Below are positions 6,951 to 16,351 of a stretch of 64,000 bases of DNA, piece after piece (position 1 is the stretch's first letter; each line of letters starts with the position of its first letter). The position numbers were made by a program, and so were the translations under genes. Source of the DNA: an uncultured Erysipelotrichaceae bacterium (lineage in GTDB: Bacteria; Bacillota_I; Bacilli_A; RFN20; CAG-826); contig CADCDA010000005.1 of assembly GCA_902800025.1 (NCBI GenBank), positions 41,120 through 105,119 on the forward strand, written 5' to 3'. The notes below the pieces were generated by a model. The model ran no database searches and was not told the origin of the DNA. It was given only the letters and a program-made list of their open reading frames with translations.

Positions 6951-7900
6951 AAACTAAATTAATATTTCCGTTAATTGCTTTCATTGCTACTTCATGCACT
7001 CCAAAAAGCTTTGTTCTTGGTAGCAAAGTTTTTTGTTTTGATACAGTAGTGAGTATTGAATTATATGAAGGCAAAGATGAAGATGTTAAAAATATTGAGG
7101 AAATACTAAAGTATTACGACAAATTATCCGATAACTACTTACCTAGAGATATCACTAATGTTTATACAATCAATAACACAAATGAAACGATTGAAGTATC
7201 GAAAGACTTATATGATTTGTTGAAATCATCTATGGAAGTCACTTCTAAAGGGGCTAACTACTTTAACTTATTGGCGGGATCTCTTTCAAAAAGATGGAAA
7301 GAATCTCTATCTCAAAATCAAGTTTTAAGCCAAAACGAAATTAATGAAGAACTCGATAAGCTTAATGATTCTTCGCTATCTTTATATCCTAATAATTTAA
7401 TTAAAAGACTAGGAGAAGCGGAAATTGATTTAGGGGGTATCGCTAAAGGGTATACTTTAGATGTAATCAAAGATTATTTAGATTCTAAAGAATATAAACA
7501 CTACATCATTAATGGTGGTTCTTCTAGTATCCTTTTAGGAGAAAAAAATCTTGGAGATGGATGTTTTACTGTTGGGATGCAAAAAGAGCTTCCTGGAGCC
7601 TATTTCAAAGCGAAGAATTGTTTTATTTCTACTAGTAGCAATAGTGAACAGGGCGTAGAAATAGATGGTACAGTGTATTCTCATATCATTAATCCAATTA
7701 CTGGATCAGCGATTACGAATTATGATTCCGTTATTGTTTTAAGTGAAGATGGATATTTAGGTGACGCTTTATCGACTTCAATGATGATGAACACCATAGA
7801 AGAAATTGAGCAAATTGAAAAAGATCAAAACGTTAAAACAATTATCGTTAAAGATGAAAAAATTGTTCATAAACATGTAGGCATTGAGGTTTTTCGCTAG
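6947..7900 (+). CDS. apbE: ApbE-family FMN transferase (lipoprotein)
   Basis: A 317-residue lipoprotein (lipobox ATSC, lipidated Cys17) of the ApbE family. ApbE uses FAD to attach FMN to a Thr in SGAT-type motifs of extracytoplasmic domains, so RnfG and RnfD of the same operon are its expected targets. Landmarks are 'DLGGIAKGYTLDV' (near residue 163), 'NGGSSSIL' and a C-terminal 'GDALSTSMMM', which corresponds to the usual 'ADALAT' metal-site region. It starts at an ATGA overlap with rnfB and has no clear ribosome binding site. Its substrates here have altered motifs (CGAT, GPT), so co-adaptation of the enzyme is possible. Confidence 0.93.
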   Translation: MKTKLIFPLIAFIATSCTPKSFVLGSKVFCFDTVVSIELYEGKDEDVKNIEEILKYYDKLSDNYLPRDITNVYTINNTNETIEVSKDLYDLLKSSMEVTSKGANYFNLLAGSLSKRWKESLSQNQVLSQNEINEELDKLNDSSLSLYPNNLIKRLGEAEIDLGGIAKGYTLDVIKDYLDSKEYKHYIINGGSSSILLGEKNLGDGCFTVGMQKELPGAYFKAKNCFISTSSNSEQGVEIDGTVYSHIINPITGSAITNYDSVIVLSEDGYLGDALSTSMMMNTIEEIEQIEKDQNVKTIIVKDEKIVHKHVGIEVFR

Positions 7901-7902
7901 TT

Positions 7903-8277
7903 ATGGATAAGAAAAAACTCAGAAACGATATCATCTTAATTGCTTCTTTACTAATCGCTGCAGCGGTTGCTTTGACTGTGATTTTATGCACTAGAGTAAA
8001 AACCAACTTAATTGCGAAAATATCAGTTCAAAACCAAGTGGTGGAAGTTATTGATTTAACTAAAAAAGAAGATAAGCACTTTTATGTCGACGGATTACAT
8101 GGAAAAGTTCATGTTCATACGAAAGACGGAGCGATTGCGATATTAGAATCAAATTGTCCACATCAAGATTGTGTTCATATGGGTTACATCAGTGAATCAA
8201 ATCGTCCAATCATCTGCGCTTATAACGCTGTATATATCGTTATTGAAGGGGCGAGTAGTTACGACGTGGTGATTTAA
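7903..8277 (+). CDS. NusG domain II-type membrane-anchored protein
   Basis: A 124-residue protein with one N-terminal membrane helix (about residues 10-29) followed by a small beta-rich extracytoplasmic domain. The pattern 'SNCPHQDCVHMGYI...PIICAYN' is typical of the NusG domain II family, which often sits beside ApbE and Rnf genes in Bacillota; it is not the transcription factor NusG, which is encoded at 45205. From memory, similar NusG-II and Gx-transporter pairs also accompany flavin-based extracellular electron-transfer genes. Its role is unknown. The start follows the apbE stop as TAG-TT-ATG. Confidence 0.82.
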   Translation: MDKKKLRNDIILIASLLIAAAVALTVILCTRVKTNLIAKISVQNQVVEVIDLTKKEDKHFYVDGLHGKVHVHTKDGAIAILESNCPHQDCVHMGYISESNRPIICAYNAVYIVIEGASSYDVVI

Positions 8278-8279
8278 TT

Positions 8280-8825
8280 ATGGAAGAAGAGAAGAAAGAA
8301 AGACGAATTAGTGTCCATAAAATTGCAATCCTTGGTGTTTTAACTGCGGCCGCAATAGTGATTGGTATATTGGAATCATATATTCCTAGTATTGGTATAC
8401 CAGGAGTAAAACTCGGGTTAGCCAATATTATGATATTAGTTACTCTATATGAATTGGGTATTCTTGAAGCAGTGTTCGTTAATCTTTTACGTGTTGTAGT
8501 AGTGGGTCTAGTTAGAGGAACGATATTTGGAATGGGATTCTTTATGTCGCTTACTGGAGCGGTTTTGTCTTTGGGAGTGATGATTCTTTTCTATCTACTA
8601 ATTAAGAAATTTTCAATTATTGGTGTTTCAGTTATCGGGGCTATTTTCCATGTTCTAGGACAAATAATAATCGCCATGATTTATCTTGGGACTGCGTATG
8701 TCTTCTATTACTTACCGATAATCGCAATTTCCGCAATTATCACTGGAATATTTGTTGGTATAACAGCAAATCTCATCATAAAAACTGGTGTGATTAAAAA
8801 GCAAAAAGAGAAATATAAATTCTAA
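8280..8825 (+). CDS. Gx transporter family membrane protein
   Basis: A 181-residue protein with five or six membrane helices, of the Gx transporter family (also annotated heptaprenyl diphosphate synthase component I). The motif 'PSIGIPGVKLGLANIMILVTLYELG' near residue 40 is characteristic, and the fold is related to ECF S-components. It is the last gene of the rnf operon, two bases after the previous stop (TAA-TT-ATG), and a terminator follows. Context suggests supply of a flavin or quinone-related compound to the Rnf/ApbE system, but the substrate is not known. The N-terminus is charged and cytoplasmic. Confidence 0.82.
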   Translation: MEEEKKERRISVHKIAILGVLTAAAIVIGILESYIPSIGIPGVKLGLANIMILVTLYELGILEAVFVNLLRVVVVGLVRGTIFGMGFFMSLTGAVLSLGVMILFYLLIKKFSIIGVSVIGAIFHVLGQIIIAMIYLGTAYVFYYLPIIAISAIITGIFVGITANLIIKTGVIKKQKEKYKF

Positions 8826-8833
8826 TAAATAGT

Positions 8834-8858
8834 AGGTCAAACTAATTGACCTCTTTTT
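8834..8858 (+). terminator. Terminator of the rnf operon
   Basis: A perfect seven-base stem AGGTCAA/TTGACCT with a five-base loop, then CTTTTT. Confidence 0.85.
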
Positions 8859-8991
8859 ATCTATAAAAAAATAATGGATAAATATCTGTAGTAATCTAAA
8901 TACTCTTTTCAGAAGAAAAGTCTATATGGTCCATTTTACTCTTGTTTAATAAAACAAATATTGCGATAAGATAATGTCGGTTTTATAATTT

Positions 8992-9020
8992 TTGTATAAA
9001 TTCGTTATCGTTAGTATAAC
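8992..9020 (+). promoter_or_regulatory. Starch operon promoter with overlapping inverted repeat
   Basis: TTGTAT (8992-8997), a 17-base spacer and TATAAC (9015-9020); predicted start near 9027. An imperfect inverted repeat, TTCGTTAT (9001-9008) and ATAACGGAA (9016-9024), spans the spacer and the -10 box. It could be an operator for a repressor of the starch operon. I see no regulator gene nearby. Confidence 0.55.
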
Positions 9021-9049
9021 GGAACTTTTTAGAAAAGTAGGAATGACTT

Positions 9050-11587
9050 ATGAGAAAAAAAGTACTATTTTTAGGGTTTTCGCCTGTTTTTCTATTGGCC
9101 GGATGTTTAGCGGTAGCAGCGGTTGCTCCTGCAATTAATTTTGCTAAGGGCACAGTTGCTTCTGAAGCTGAAGATCCAAACCAATACGATTATTGGCTAA
9201 ACTCCATTTCTCAACCAGGCCATCTTTACCTTCACTACAACAGAGGAACAGAGTCTAACTACAACGACTATTGTTTATGGCTTTGGCAATCTTCTCCTCA
9301 AGACCTCGAAGGTGCTCTTTGGGGTTTCAGTGGTAATCCACGTGTTTCGGAGAATTTAACGCTAAAACCAATGTCCACTGGTTGGATGACTTATTCTGAT
9401 GTTGGCAAAGAGGGATCCGGACTATATTATGACGACTATGGTGCCATCATGGACGTCGATTTATATAGAAGTGATCTCGTCGGCGGAAAAACCGGTACAC
9501 CTGTTACTTATGAAGGCGCTGAGGAATTAGGTTTCTTATTACCTCAACAATCTTCAATGGACGGTTCTTCTAACTGGGTCAGTGATGGTGGAAGAGAAAC
9601 TTACATTGACGACATTGCAGATGAAGCTAATTGGAGAGTGATTGATGGTGGAAAATGCGTCCACATTTTCGTCTCTAAAGGTGCTTTATCTAACTACAAG
9701 TATTTCGCTGGGGATGGTGTTCCAGAAGTCAAAATCAATCCAATTGATAATGACACAACTGGCAAATACAGTTCTTCTATTGAAGCCTACGCTGATACAT
9801 TTAGTGTTAGTTCAACTTCTGAAGCATTTAAGAAGTTAGGTGTTGGCTATCAAATTTTCGTCGCTTCATTTAGAGATAGCGATGGAGATGGAACTGGTGA
9901 TTTACGCGGCGTTATTAATTCCCTCGATTACTTAAAAGACCTCGGAGTCGATGTCCTATGGTTAACACCTATTCAAAAATCAGACTCTTATCACGGCTAT
10001 GATATCAGTGATTATTTAGCGGTTGATAAGAGATTTGGTACGATTAACGATTACCGTGAACTTATTTATAAAGCTCACAAGATGGGTATGAAAGTGATTA
10101 TGGACTTAGTCCTTAACCACACCTCAAAAGGTAATCCATGGTTTATTAACTCTCAATGGGGCGCGAACGAAGACGGATTCAAGAATGAATGGAGAGACGT
10201 TTATACTTGGAAATACAAAGAAGACTTAATCGATAAGTACATTGATGGTTCTTATCAAAAAATAACAGTCGAAACAGATGCGAAGAGTAAAAACCCATCT
10301 TGGTATAGAGATGGTGAATCAAATTACTACTACTATGGCAAATTCGGTAGTGGTATGCCTGAAATTAACTATCAAAACGCAAAGACACGTCAACTAGTCA
10401 TCGAAATGGCGAAATATTGGCTTTCTTTCGGCTTAGATGGTTATCGTCTTGACGCAGTTAAACACATCTTCATGAGAGATGAATGCTATCAAAGTGGCGA
10501 TATTATTATCACCGATACTGGAAGCAAGAGATCTTATGATGATGAAAAAGGTCAATACATCACAAAAGAATATGATTATTCTAGTAACTTAACTAAGAAC
10601 GTTGCATGGTGGAAAGAATTCGCTAACGCATTAAAAGCGGATTATCCAAGTTGTTTCTTAGTTGGTGAAAACTTTGATGGATGGGGAACAAGAACTGCTC
10701 CTTATTATCAAGCTCTCGATAGTCAATTCTCATTCTCGACCTATTATCATATTCCAGCTTACTTATATGCGAACGCTGGTGGAGCGAGCAACTTCTCTGG
10801 TCAAGCCGCTGAAACATTTGACCCATTCGGTGCTGATTCAGCAGTTCTTGATGATGGCAAAACAGTAATCAATATTCCTGGTGGAAAACGTCCAGACTTT
10901 ATTGATGGTGCTTTCACTTCTAACCACGACGTTATGAGAGCTATTAACCAAGTTAATGGCACTGGAACAAAACAAGAAACCGTCGCCCTTGACTGTGTCA
11001 CAGGCGCTGGTGATCAAGTTAATAAAGCAAAGATCGCTGCGGCAGTTACAATGTTAGATCGTGGTATTTCCTGGATTTACTATGGTGATGAACTCGGTAT
11101 GTCCTCAAATACTGATCAACACGTTGCTAAATATGGCAGTGAAAACTGTGAAGATATTTGGTATCGTCAACCATTCTTATGGCAAGATACCACTCAAAGA
11201 CCAAACTATAAATCTGGTCAATATGTTTTCGAATTAGATTCTTATAATAAGACTCTTGAAACAATGGAACAACAAAAGGCTAACCAAAATTCGATGTTCA
11301 ATTGGTACAAAGATTTATGTGAAATCAAACACATGTATCCAAATGATGCGAGAATCGCATATGCGAATAGCAGTTCCAATGTTATGGAAATTAAAGTTTA
11401 TAGCGCGAGTGGTTTACTCACTCTCACTATTTATATCAATACTGGTTTAAGTGACTCTCAATACTTAATGAACCCAAATAACAACCAACCAATGCAGGCT
11501 GTTAAGACGATGGGTGGCGCTCCATCTAACGCTGGTGGCAATATCGGTGGTACTAAATTCAGTATTGCTGTATTTAAACATATCTAG
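9050..11587 (+). CDS. Secreted GH13 alpha-amylase-family enzyme with N-terminal CBM-like domain
   Basis: An 845-residue exported enzyme acting on alpha-1,4-glucan outside the cell. The signal sequence has a lipobox-like LAGC (Cys19), so it may be lipid-anchored, although a longer hydrophobic stretch follows. Residues 45-150 ('LYLHYNRGT...YCLWLWQ') resemble the starch-binding CBM41/pullulanase N-domain. The catalytic barrel covers about residues 265-740 with all four GH13 motifs: DLVLNH, GYRLDAVKH with nucleophile D468, GEN with acid E540, and SNHD with D627. A C-terminal beta domain ends the protein. It is the first gene of a nine-gene starch operon, with an AGGA ribosome binding site. Exact specificity (alpha-amylase or neopullulanase type) cannot be fixed from sequence alone. 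Confidence 0.92.
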   Translation: MRKKVLFLGFSPVFLLAGCLAVAAVAPAINFAKGTVASEAEDPNQYDYWLNSISQPGHLYLHYNRGTESNYNDYCLWLWQSSPQDLEGALWGFSGNPRVSENLTLKPMSTGWMTYSDVGKEGSGLYYDDYGAIMDVDLYRSDLVGGKTGTPVTYEGAEELGFLLPQQSSMDGSSNWVSDGGRETYIDDIADEANWRVIDGGKCVHIFVSKGALSNYKYFAGDGVPEVKINPIDNDTTGKYSSSIEAYADTFSVSSTSEAFKKLGVGYQIFVASFRDSDGDGTGDLRGVINSLDYLKDLGVDVLWLTPIQKSDSYHGYDISDYLAVDKRFGTINDYRELIYKAHKMGMKVIMDLVLNHTSKGNPWFINSQWGANEDGFKNEWRDVYTWKYKEDLIDKYIDGSYQKITVETDAKSKNPSWYRDGESNYYYYGKFGSGMPEINYQNAKTRQLVIEMAKYWLSFGLDGYRLDAVKHIFMRDECYQSGDIIITDTGSKRSYDDEKGQYITKEYDYSSNLTKNVAWWKEFANALKADYPSCFLVGENFDGWGTRTAPYYQALDSQFSFSTYYHIPAYLYANAGGASNFSGQAAETFDPFGADSAVLDDGKTVINIPGGKRPDFIDGAFTSNHDVMRAINQVNGTGTKQETVALDCVTGAGDQVNKAKIAAAVTMLDRGISWIYYGDELGMSSNTDQHVAKYGSENCEDIWYRQPFLWQDTTQRPNYKSGQYVFELDSYNKTLETMEQQKANQNSMFNWYKDLCEIKHMYPNDARIAYANSSSNVMEIKVYSASGLLTLTIYINTGLSDSQYLMNPNNNQPMQAVKTMGGAPSNAGGNIGGTKFSIAVFKHI

Positions 11588-11597
11588 GAGGTAATGA

Positions 11598-13109
11598 ATG
11601 ATGAGAAAAAGTAAATTATTCTTAATCGCATTGCCTTTACTAGCAATGTCATTAGCGGGCTGTGTTAAATATAACGGCCGTGAGTCAAGTAACCCAGTTG
11701 AAAAGATGACTCTTACTATCGACAAAACCGAACTTTCAATCGTTGAAGGTAGCCAAGCTACAATTAATGCAACAGTTGATAAGGATGTCGAAGTTCGTTG
11801 GTCAGTTGCTGATGAACAAATCGTTACCGCTACTCCTGAAAACGAAAAAGGTTTAAAGGTTACAGTTAACGCTCTTGTTCCAGGACAAACAACTGTAACA
11901 GCGTCAACGAGTTACAAAAATAGAACATATACACAAACATGTACAGTCTCCGTTACTAGAAAAGGTGGCGGTGGCGGTGGCGGAGATGATCCAAGCATCC
12001 CAGAGCCAGGTGAAACCGTTACCACATATTTAGTAATTGGTGAAAACGGTAGATATCAAGGTCAACCAGGCGTTGATATTCCATCCGTATTCGTTGAATA
12101 CGCGGTTGAGTTTACCGCGAAAGTTGGAGATCCATTACCAACCAAAGCTGATGTTACAAGCACAGTTGAAGGTTCAAAGTTTGTCGCATGGCAATCTTAT
12201 GAAGGCGATGGCGCTCTTACGCAGTGGACAACCGTTCCAAATGCAAGAGGCAAGATCTTATATGCTTCATTTGCAGGCGGTGGCGGAAGCGTTCCACCTC
12301 AACCAGGTCCAGGACCAGAACCAACTGGTTATGTCACTTTATACTTTGCAGGTATTGGTGCTTGGACAGATGAAACCGCAGTTAACCTTGGTATTAATAA
12401 TCAATTCGTCGTTGCTGCAAAACAAGCAGATAACAACTATAAAGCAACTGTTTCAGTAACAGGTTCTGTTAGCACAGTTAACGTTTACCTTAACCAAGGT
12501 GGACAAGAAGGCAAGTACTTCCATCCAACAACTGGCACACAAGACTATAACAGAATGAATTCCGCTATTAATACTGGTGCAGTAACTGTTGAAGTTGCTG
12601 AAGAAATCTCTGAAGCAAAAGAATACACAATTACATTTGTTGATTGGGATTATGCAGAAGATGATTGGAACCATGCATGGTTCAAATATACCTTCACCGC
12701 AGGAAAACCAAGTTCGGGTGGTGGAGATCAACCAACTCCTCCTCCATCAACTGGTACCATTACACTTTATTTTGATGGTATTAGTGAATGGACCGATCCA
12801 ACAGATGTCCATCTTGCAGTTGGTTCAACTTGGAAAGACGCTGTTAAACAACCTAGTGGAAAATACAAGGCTGAATTTACAGTTTCAGAAGTTTCAAGTA
12901 TTAGCTGTTACTTATCTCAAGGAACAACTAAATATTTCCATCCTGCAAATGGAACAACTTACGACAGAATGTACTCAACTATTAATACAGGATCAACCCA
13001 ACTAGAAGTTGGTGGTGAATATATCATCACATGGACTGGTTGGCTAGATCACTGGGAAGATGAAGGAAACCATGGTTGGTTTACTTACACCTTCCAACTA
13101 GTAGCGTAG
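11598..13109 (+). CDS. Multi-module lipoprotein with tandem putative starch-binding domains
   Basis: A 503-residue lipoprotein (LAGC, Cys22). Modules in order are a bacterial Ig-like Big_2 type domain (about residues 34-125), a seven-glycine linker, an InlB-repeat-like beta domain (about 145-230), then two copies of an approximately 120-residue module (about 245-365 and 383-503) separated by Pro/Gly-rich linkers. Both copies share 'G.VTLYF.GI..WTD', 'KYFHP..GT..Y.RM.S.INTG' and a final W-rich strand with 'W.DE.NH.WF.YTF'. No catalytic motif is visible. The position between amylase and pullulanase and the surface Trp/Tyr content suggest a cell-bound starch-binding protein. AGGAGG lies six bases before ATG 11598. 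The repeated module does not match a CBM family I can name with certainty. Confidence 0.8.
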   Translation: MMRKSKLFLIALPLLAMSLAGCVKYNGRESSNPVEKMTLTIDKTELSIVEGSQATINATVDKDVEVRWSVADEQIVTATPENEKGLKVTVNALVPGQTTVTASTSYKNRTYTQTCTVSVTRKGGGGGGGDDPSIPEPGETVTTYLVIGENGRYQGQPGVDIPSVFVEYAVEFTAKVGDPLPTKADVTSTVEGSKFVAWQSYEGDGALTQWTTVPNARGKILYASFAGGGGSVPPQPGPGPEPTGYVTLYFAGIGAWTDETAVNLGINNQFVVAAKQADNNYKATVSVTGSVSTVNVYLNQGGQEGKYFHPTTGTQDYNRMNSAINTGAVTVEVAEEISEAKEYTITFVDWDYAEDDWNHAWFKYTFTAGKPSSGGGDQPTPPPSTGTITLYFDGISEWTDPTDVHLAVGSTWKDAVKQPSGKYKAEFTVSEVSSISCYLSQGTTKYFHPANGTTYDRMYSTINTGSTQLEVGGEYIITWTGWLDHWEDEGNHGWFTYTFQLVA

Positions 13110-13126
13110 AAAGTGAGGCATAACGT

Positions 13127-16100
13127 ATGAAGCATATTAAAAAAGCATTATTAGCAGTTATTCCTTCTTTCATGCTCTTTGGAGTAGCTGGCTTAGCGGC
13201 CACTAGAGTTTCTCAAAAGATTAACGGTAATCCTGGTAAGGACACCGCAATCTATGATGAAAACTTAGAACACGCTAGACTCGATCGTCCTGATATCGTC
13301 AACGGCAGATATCTTGCTGATGGCGGTAGTGAGGAAGAAGAGGAAGAAGCAACAGTCGTTGTTAACAAAGTCATTCTCCATTACTATAACGAAGCTGGTG
13401 GAAACGATGGTAGAGCCTTCTACCTTTGGGTCACTGGTGTTGATGGTGTCGAATATAACTTAGAAAATGCATCCGACATCATGACTGTCAATAGTGATAG
13501 AACAATGATGACTATTGAAATCGACTTTACCGATCCAAGATTCACAGCGTTCGCCGGCAAATCTAAATTATTCTTTATTATTAAATATAAGAAGATAAGT
13601 GAGATGAACCTCAACTGGGGTGGACAATCAGATGATATGCAACTCGTATATTCTGAATTCCCACCTGCAGAAGGAAGCGATGTTTGTGAAGTTTGGACGA
13701 TGCCTGCCGCTGGTGGTGGTATCGCTATCTTAGATAGTGAAAACAAAACCAGAGTGCATGGTGTTAACCTCGCTGAATTCAATAGTTGGAACACCATTAA
13801 ATGCAAGTTGACAAATGATACACAGTCTGTCAATTATCAACTCTATGCATTTGATGAAACATATTACAAAATCAAACCTAAAAAACGTGCTGATTATCAA
13901 AGATGGTATTTAGTCAAAGAAGGCACAGGTACAGGTGATGCAAATGGCGAATTCACCATTACCTTCCAATATGAAGCACATATCAATGTCGTCTATTCTT
14001 TGGTCTCTCATGATCCAAGTACAGATACCGACCCAGATATGGCGGCCTTAAGTAAGACTGTTACCGTAAGATTTGATAAACTCTACGACACTGATAAGTT
14101 CCATACATATTATGAAAATGCGAACTTACAAAAAGATTTAGGTGCCTCATATTCTGCTACTGGAACAACATTTAAAGTTTGGTCACCAGTATCTGCGAAT
14201 ATGACAGTTCTCCTTTATGATTCAGACACTGCTGCTGAATTTGGTGGAGACGATAAATATAAAGGCTACCATATGCACTATACAAGCGGTGGTATTTGGG
14301 AGCTAACAATTGATGGAGATATCAAAGGCAAATATTATAACTTCCAAGTTGATAATACCTTAGGTACCAATGTCACAATGGATCCATATGCGACCACAGC
14401 TGGTGCGAATGGTGTTCGTGGACTTATCTATGATAAGAGTGAAACCAATCCAACTGGCTGGGACACTCTTCCAACTAAATGGGATGGTGTATCAGGATAT
14501 GACATTACTTCTCCACAAGAATTATCAATCTATGAAGTACACGTTCAAGACTTTACTGGTGATTCCTCATGGAATGGTACAGAAAAGAATGGAACATATA
14601 ACGCATTTGTTGAAAGTGGTACACATCTTGCTGGTCATCCAGAAATTTCTACAGGTTATGACCACATCAAAGATTTAGGAGTTGAAGCTGTTCAATTAGT
14701 CCCAGTCTTTGACCACGATAACGACGAAAGCGCGGAAGTACTTAAGTATAACTGGGGTTATAACCCTCTCAACTATAACGTTGTTGAAGGTGGTTATTCC
14801 TCAAATCCTCATGATGGTTTAGCTAGAGTCAAAGAATTTAAGAATATGGTTCTTGAATTATCTAAGACTAGACAAGGCAAAGAAAATGATGTTCACACTC
14901 GTGTCATTATGGACGTTGTTTATAACCACGTGAGTTCGGCAACCGGTAGTAATTTCCATAAACTTATGCCACGTTATTATTTCAGATATGCGGCAAAAGA
15001 TTACTATTACTGGGATGAAGGAAAACAAGAATATGTCCGCTATCAAATGGAAGGCGAACTCTGGGATGGCTCTGGCTGTCATAATGAAGTCGCTACTGAA
15101 AGACCAATGATGAGAAAATTCATCGTTGATTCTCTTAAGATGTGGGCCACTGAATATAAGATTAAAGGTTTCCGTTTCGACTTAATGGGATTACTTGATT
15201 TCAAAACCATGATTGAAGCGAAAAAAGCCTTATATGAAATTGATCCAGATATTTATCTCTATGGTGAAGGCTGGACCAGTGGTGGATATCACGGTGAAGG
15301 TAGCGATCAATGGAAAGAAGCTCATCCAGGCGAACCAGATCCACATAACTTTGGTGCGATGAGTTGGCAAGTTTATAACGAATGTAACAACTTCTTAACC
15401 ACAGGAGTTTATCTCGGTGGATTTAACGACGCGGTTAGAAACGCAATTAGAGGCGAAAATAACGTTAATGGTTATCCAGGAAAAGGATATATCCAAACTG
15501 GTGACTCTAACCAATATGCATGGACCATCGCTGCTGGATTATGGGGCGTTAATACTGGAGTAAGAACTGATAATGAACTCAGTGGTTATTATCCAGAACA
15601 AACAGTTAACTACGCTTCATGTCACGATAACTGGACCGTTAGAGATCAACTCTATAACACTTTAGCTGATGGAACTCACCCAACAGGTAGCCAATTAGCA
15701 CATGGTGTTCTTCAAGCACACGGCCTAATCTTTGCAAGTAACAGTGCAGCCTTTATGCTCGGTGGAGAAGAATTACTTAGAACCAAAGAATTACAAGTTT
15801 CTGATTTGGACGCAGTTACCGCTGATTCATATCAAAACTTACATGGTCACTACATTTCTCATAACTCTTACAATGCACCATTAAGTGTCAACACATTTAA
15901 ATGGGGCAATAAATACGAAATCTCGTTTGATGATCAAACCATCAAGAACGAACAAGAAGATGGTTATAGATTAGTCAGTTGCTTTGCAAGCTTAATTAGA
16001 ATGCATAAACAACTCGCTAAGAAACGCGGAGTCAGCACAGGCTATAACAGTTTTGTCGGATCGACATCAAGTGGTAAGTCCGTCGGTAACATCGTTTGGG

Positions 16101-16339
16101 GCGGTGGTGACTGGGGCGCATTTGATAGCACATCTGCTGCTATGCAAATCAACGAAACATTCATCTACTTATGTACTGGTAGTCAAAATAGTGCCGTCTG
16201 GGGCGATGCGAGAATTGCTTCTGGAGACTGGACACGTATGTGGGACTACGGTGGATACACGATGAACACCGAATCTAACAAACTTGAATTCTGGAACTTG
16301 AATACGATTGTGATATTCAATTCCAATGGAAAGTGCTAG
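13127..16339 (+). CDS. pulA: Secreted type I pullulanase
   Basis: A 1070-residue exported debranching enzyme that cleaves alpha-1,6 bonds in pullulan and starch. It has a signal peptide (about residues 1-30), an acidic Glu-rich linker (about 67-74), a CBM41-like domain ('VILHYYNEAGGNDGRAFYLWVTG' region), a CBM48-like domain (about 335-420, 'GTTFKVWSPVSANMTVLLY') and the GH13 barrel. The type I pullulanase signature YNWGYNP is at residues 541-547, nucleophile D685 in GFRFDLMG, acid E714 in YGEGW, and stabiliser D834 in SCHDNWT. It complements the amylase encoded upstream, together producing linear maltodextrins for the ABC importer of the same operon. It is considerably longer than cytoplasmic PulA (about 650-720 residues) because of the extra binding domains. 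Confidence 0.95.
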   Translation: MKHIKKALLAVIPSFMLFGVAGLAATRVSQKINGNPGKDTAIYDENLEHARLDRPDIVNGRYLADGGSEEEEEEATVVVNKVILHYYNEAGGNDGRAFYLWVTGVDGVEYNLENASDIMTVNSDRTMMTIEIDFTDPRFTAFAGKSKLFFIIKYKKISEMNLNWGGQSDDMQLVYSEFPPAEGSDVCEVWTMPAAGGGIAILDSENKTRVHGVNLAEFNSWNTIKCKLTNDTQSVNYQLYAFDETYYKIKPKKRADYQRWYLVKEGTGTGDANGEFTITFQYEAHINVVYSLVSHDPSTDTDPDMAALSKTVTVRFDKLYDTDKFHTYYENANLQKDLGASYSATGTTFKVWSPVSANMTVLLYDSDTAAEFGGDDKYKGYHMHYTSGGIWELTIDGDIKGKYYNFQVDNTLGTNVTMDPYATTAGANGVRGLIYDKSETNPTGWDTLPTKWDGVSGYDITSPQELSIYEVHVQDFTGDSSWNGTEKNGTYNAFVESGTHLAGHPEISTGYDHIKDLGVEAVQLVPVFDHDNDESAEVLKYNWGYNPLNYNVVEGGYSSNPHDGLARVKEFKNMVLELSKTRQGKENDVHTRVIMDVVYNHVSSATGSNFHKLMPRYYFRYAAKDYYYWDEGKQEYVRYQMEGELWDGSGCHNEVATERPMMRKFIVDSLKMWATEYKIKGFRFDLMGLLDFKTMIEAKKALYEIDPDIYLYGEGWTSGGYHGEGSDQWKEAHPGEPDPHNFGAMSWQVYNECNNFLTTGVYLGGFNDAVRNAIRGENNVNGYPGKGYIQTGDSNQYAWTIAAGLWGVNTGVRTDNELSGYYPEQTVNYASCHDNWTVRDQLYNTLADGTHPTGSQLAHGVLQAHGLIFASNSAAFMLGGEELLRTKELQVSDLDAVTADSYQNLHGHYISHNSYNAPLSVNTFKWGNKYEISFDDQTIKNEQEDGYRLVSCFASLIRMHKQLAKKRGVSTGYNSFVGSTSSGKSVGNIVWGGGDWGAFDSTSAAMQINETFIYLCTGSQNSAVWGDARIASGDWTRMWDYGGYTMNTESNKLEFWNLNTIVIFNSNGKC

Positions 16340-16351
16340 GAGGAAACGATT

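Noticed and set aside
6951..7100. Possibility that RnfB is frameshifted and its ferredoxin domains lie downstream
   Set aside because: The rnfB stop overlaps the apbE start, and apbE begins at once with a signal peptide. No CxxCxxCxxxCP motif is present in another frame.
13420..13833. A 137-codon antisense ORF within the pullulanase gene
   Set aside because: It has no recognisable domain and is the complement of a strongly conserved coding region.
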